Shown piece by piece: positions 5,075 to 5,881 of a DNA stretch of 5,881 nucleotides (position 1 is the first letter of the stretch; each line of letters starts with the position of its first letter). The notes beneath the pieces are model-generated. The model made no database searches. It was not told the DNA's origin and saw nothing but the letters and a program-made list of their open reading frames with translations. A program made the position numbers and the translations under genes. Source of the DNA: Campylobacteraceae bacterium (lineage in GTDB: Bacteria > Campylobacterota > Campylobacteria > Campylobacterales > Sulfurovaceae); assembly GCA_026985495.1 (NCBI GenBank), contig JALSQJ010000001.1:1-5881 (forward strand). Direction: 5' to 3'.

Positions 5075-5881
5075 GTATTTGCACACCCATATACCACCCA
5101 AGTAGCATAGTCCTCTCTACATGACGCATTTGAACCACATGTTTTAATTGATTTCCCCGCTTCATTACATGCATCACCATCGGACATACCTGTATTAATT
5201 CCACCTTTACATAATTCACAAAATTTCTTTTTTCGTGCCTCTTTCTCTGCATTTCCTAAAAACAATTCAGTAAGCCATTCTCTAAAAGTTTTTAATCCCC
5301 AAGGGTCAACAAAATTCACAGGATCCCCCAACACATACCCATACAAATTCGAGTCCCCACCATCAAACCCAATAGGGTCTTTGGCAGTCCACTTTCCAGT
5401 ATAGGCATCATAGTCACGGTATCCAAATCTAGTCAATTTAGTATCTTGGTCATACAATCCACCAGCAAACCCAAACGGCACGGTGAAGCTTGGGTTGCTG
5501 TCTGTTAACATATTACCATAAGTATCGTAAGTGATTTCTTTTACGATGTTGTGGCTTGTGTCGCTTATGGCTCTTAGACTTCCTACTTGGTCGTAATGCA
5601 AATAATACTTTTGTCCGTTTTGGGTCATGCTTATAGGCATTCTTTGGTCAGCATATTCAAATCTCTGTTTGAGATTGTCATCTTTGTCGTAGATGGCTAG
5701 TAAGGTAGTGAGGTCTTTCCATAGGTATTTTTCTACTACTTGACCATTTATAAGTTTCGCTACTCTTTGGTTGAGGGCGTTGTGTTTATAGGTGATGGTT
5801 TTGGTTGTGGTGTTTTCTGCATCATCTTTGATGTCCGTGCTTTCTATGTTGAGTATAGCTATGTCATCCACACGCCCAGAA
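5065..5881 (-). CDS. Rhs/YD-repeat polymorphic toxin, C-terminal part (5' end beyond window)
   Basis: The frame is open to the right edge (the codons before a GTG at 5871 read SGR), so this is the 3' end of a larger Rhs gene, not a protein starting here. Numbering from that GTG: shell end with NALNQRVAKLINGQ, LHYDQVGSLRAISD, DTYGNMLTD, then FGYRDYDAYTGKW, AKDPIGF and NFVDPWGL (D189 to L193), the conserved autoproteolysis and tip-release boundary. The variable tip (194-268, 75 residues) starts KTFREWLTELFLG and has seven cysteines (KFC, ELC, DAC, KTC, ASC, YGC, NTC), suggesting disulfides or metal binding. No nuclease, deaminase or ADP-ribosyltransferase motif recognised. Rhs proteins deliver such tips to rival cells, by the type VI system or other secretion; no secretion gene is visible here. 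The small downstream gene overlaps its stop. Confidence 0.9.
   Translation of the reverse strand, partial: SGRVDDIAILNIESTDIKDDAENTTTKTITYKHNALNQRVAKLINGQVVEKYLWKDLTTLLAIYDKDDNLKQRFEYADQRMPISMTQNGQKYYLHYDQVGSLRAISDTSHNIVKEITYDTYGNMLTDSNPSFTVPFGFAGGLYDQDTKLTRFGYRDYDAYTGKWTAKDPIGFDGGDSNLYGYVLGDPVNFVDPWGLKTFREWLTELFLGNAEKEARKKKFCELCKGGINTGMSDGDACNEAGKSIKTCGSNASCREDYATWVVYGCANTCN
5303..5805 (-). repeat. Rhs core direct repeat, copy B
   Basis: Ungapped partner of 3866-4368. The homology ends at the Thr-Lys before TITYK; upstream of that this copy continues in Rhs-type sequence (DIAILNIESTDIKDD...), so copy B is the one still attached to a full gene. Confidence 0.9.

Noticed and set aside
5058..5252. 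Minus-strand 64-codon frame overlapping the Rhs tip
   Set aside because: Alternative frame of the Rhs tip; the Rhs frame is continuous with the conserved core and takes precedence.
3866..5805. CRISPR-like or other regularly spaced repeat array
   Set aside because: The long repeats are two coding copies of the Rhs core and the short ones occur only twice; there is no regular repeat-spacer pattern.

Overview
The window is AT-rich bacterial DNA. It looks like the accessory region of a Campylobacterota-type genome (Sulfurovum/Sulfurimonas/Arcobacter-like). This assignment is an inference from the overall low GC, the carboxynorspermidine-decarboxylase-like gene and the flavour of the Rhs core. 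No rRNA, tRNA or marker gene confirms it.

Left part (1-1225, + strand): a short ORF of unknown function, possibly cut by the window edge, overlaps by 8 nt a PLP-dependent decarboxylase of the NspC (carboxynorspermidine decarboxylase) type. This decarboxylase keeps the fold-type-III catalytic residues but has changed several normally invariant neighbours and is somewhat short.

Middle (1233-2640): an apparently intact IS30-family insertion sequence with 26-bp perfect terminal inverted repeats and a DD(33)E transposase begins 7 bp past the decarboxylase stop. Just beyond its right end are an inverted-repeat-like sequence, the 3' remnant of an IS200-like/REP-associated tyrosine transposase (RAYT), and a perfect REP-type hairpin.

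Right part (2638-5881, - strand): a tandem Rhs (YD-repeat polymorphic toxin) locus. The upstream unit is the 3' end of an Rhs gene that runs in from beyond the right edge. It ends in a 75-residue cysteine-rich C-terminal domain and overlaps a small membrane-anchored protein gene. Downstream lies a displaced Rhs 3' end: a second copy of about 500 bp of the core, without indels, joined to a different C-terminal domain. A 75-residue protein follows, coupled by a Shine-Dalgarno inside the Rhs 3' end, then an ABC-type/COG3910-like AAA ATPase overlapping that gene. The repeated core with divergent tails is the known layout for toxin-tip replacement by recombination. Neither tip nor either downstream small protein matches a family I recognise, so they are candidate new effector/immunity pairs. 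The ATPase coupled to one of them is the least expected element. The cargo genes are far more AT-rich than the Rhs cores, which suggests separate acquisition.
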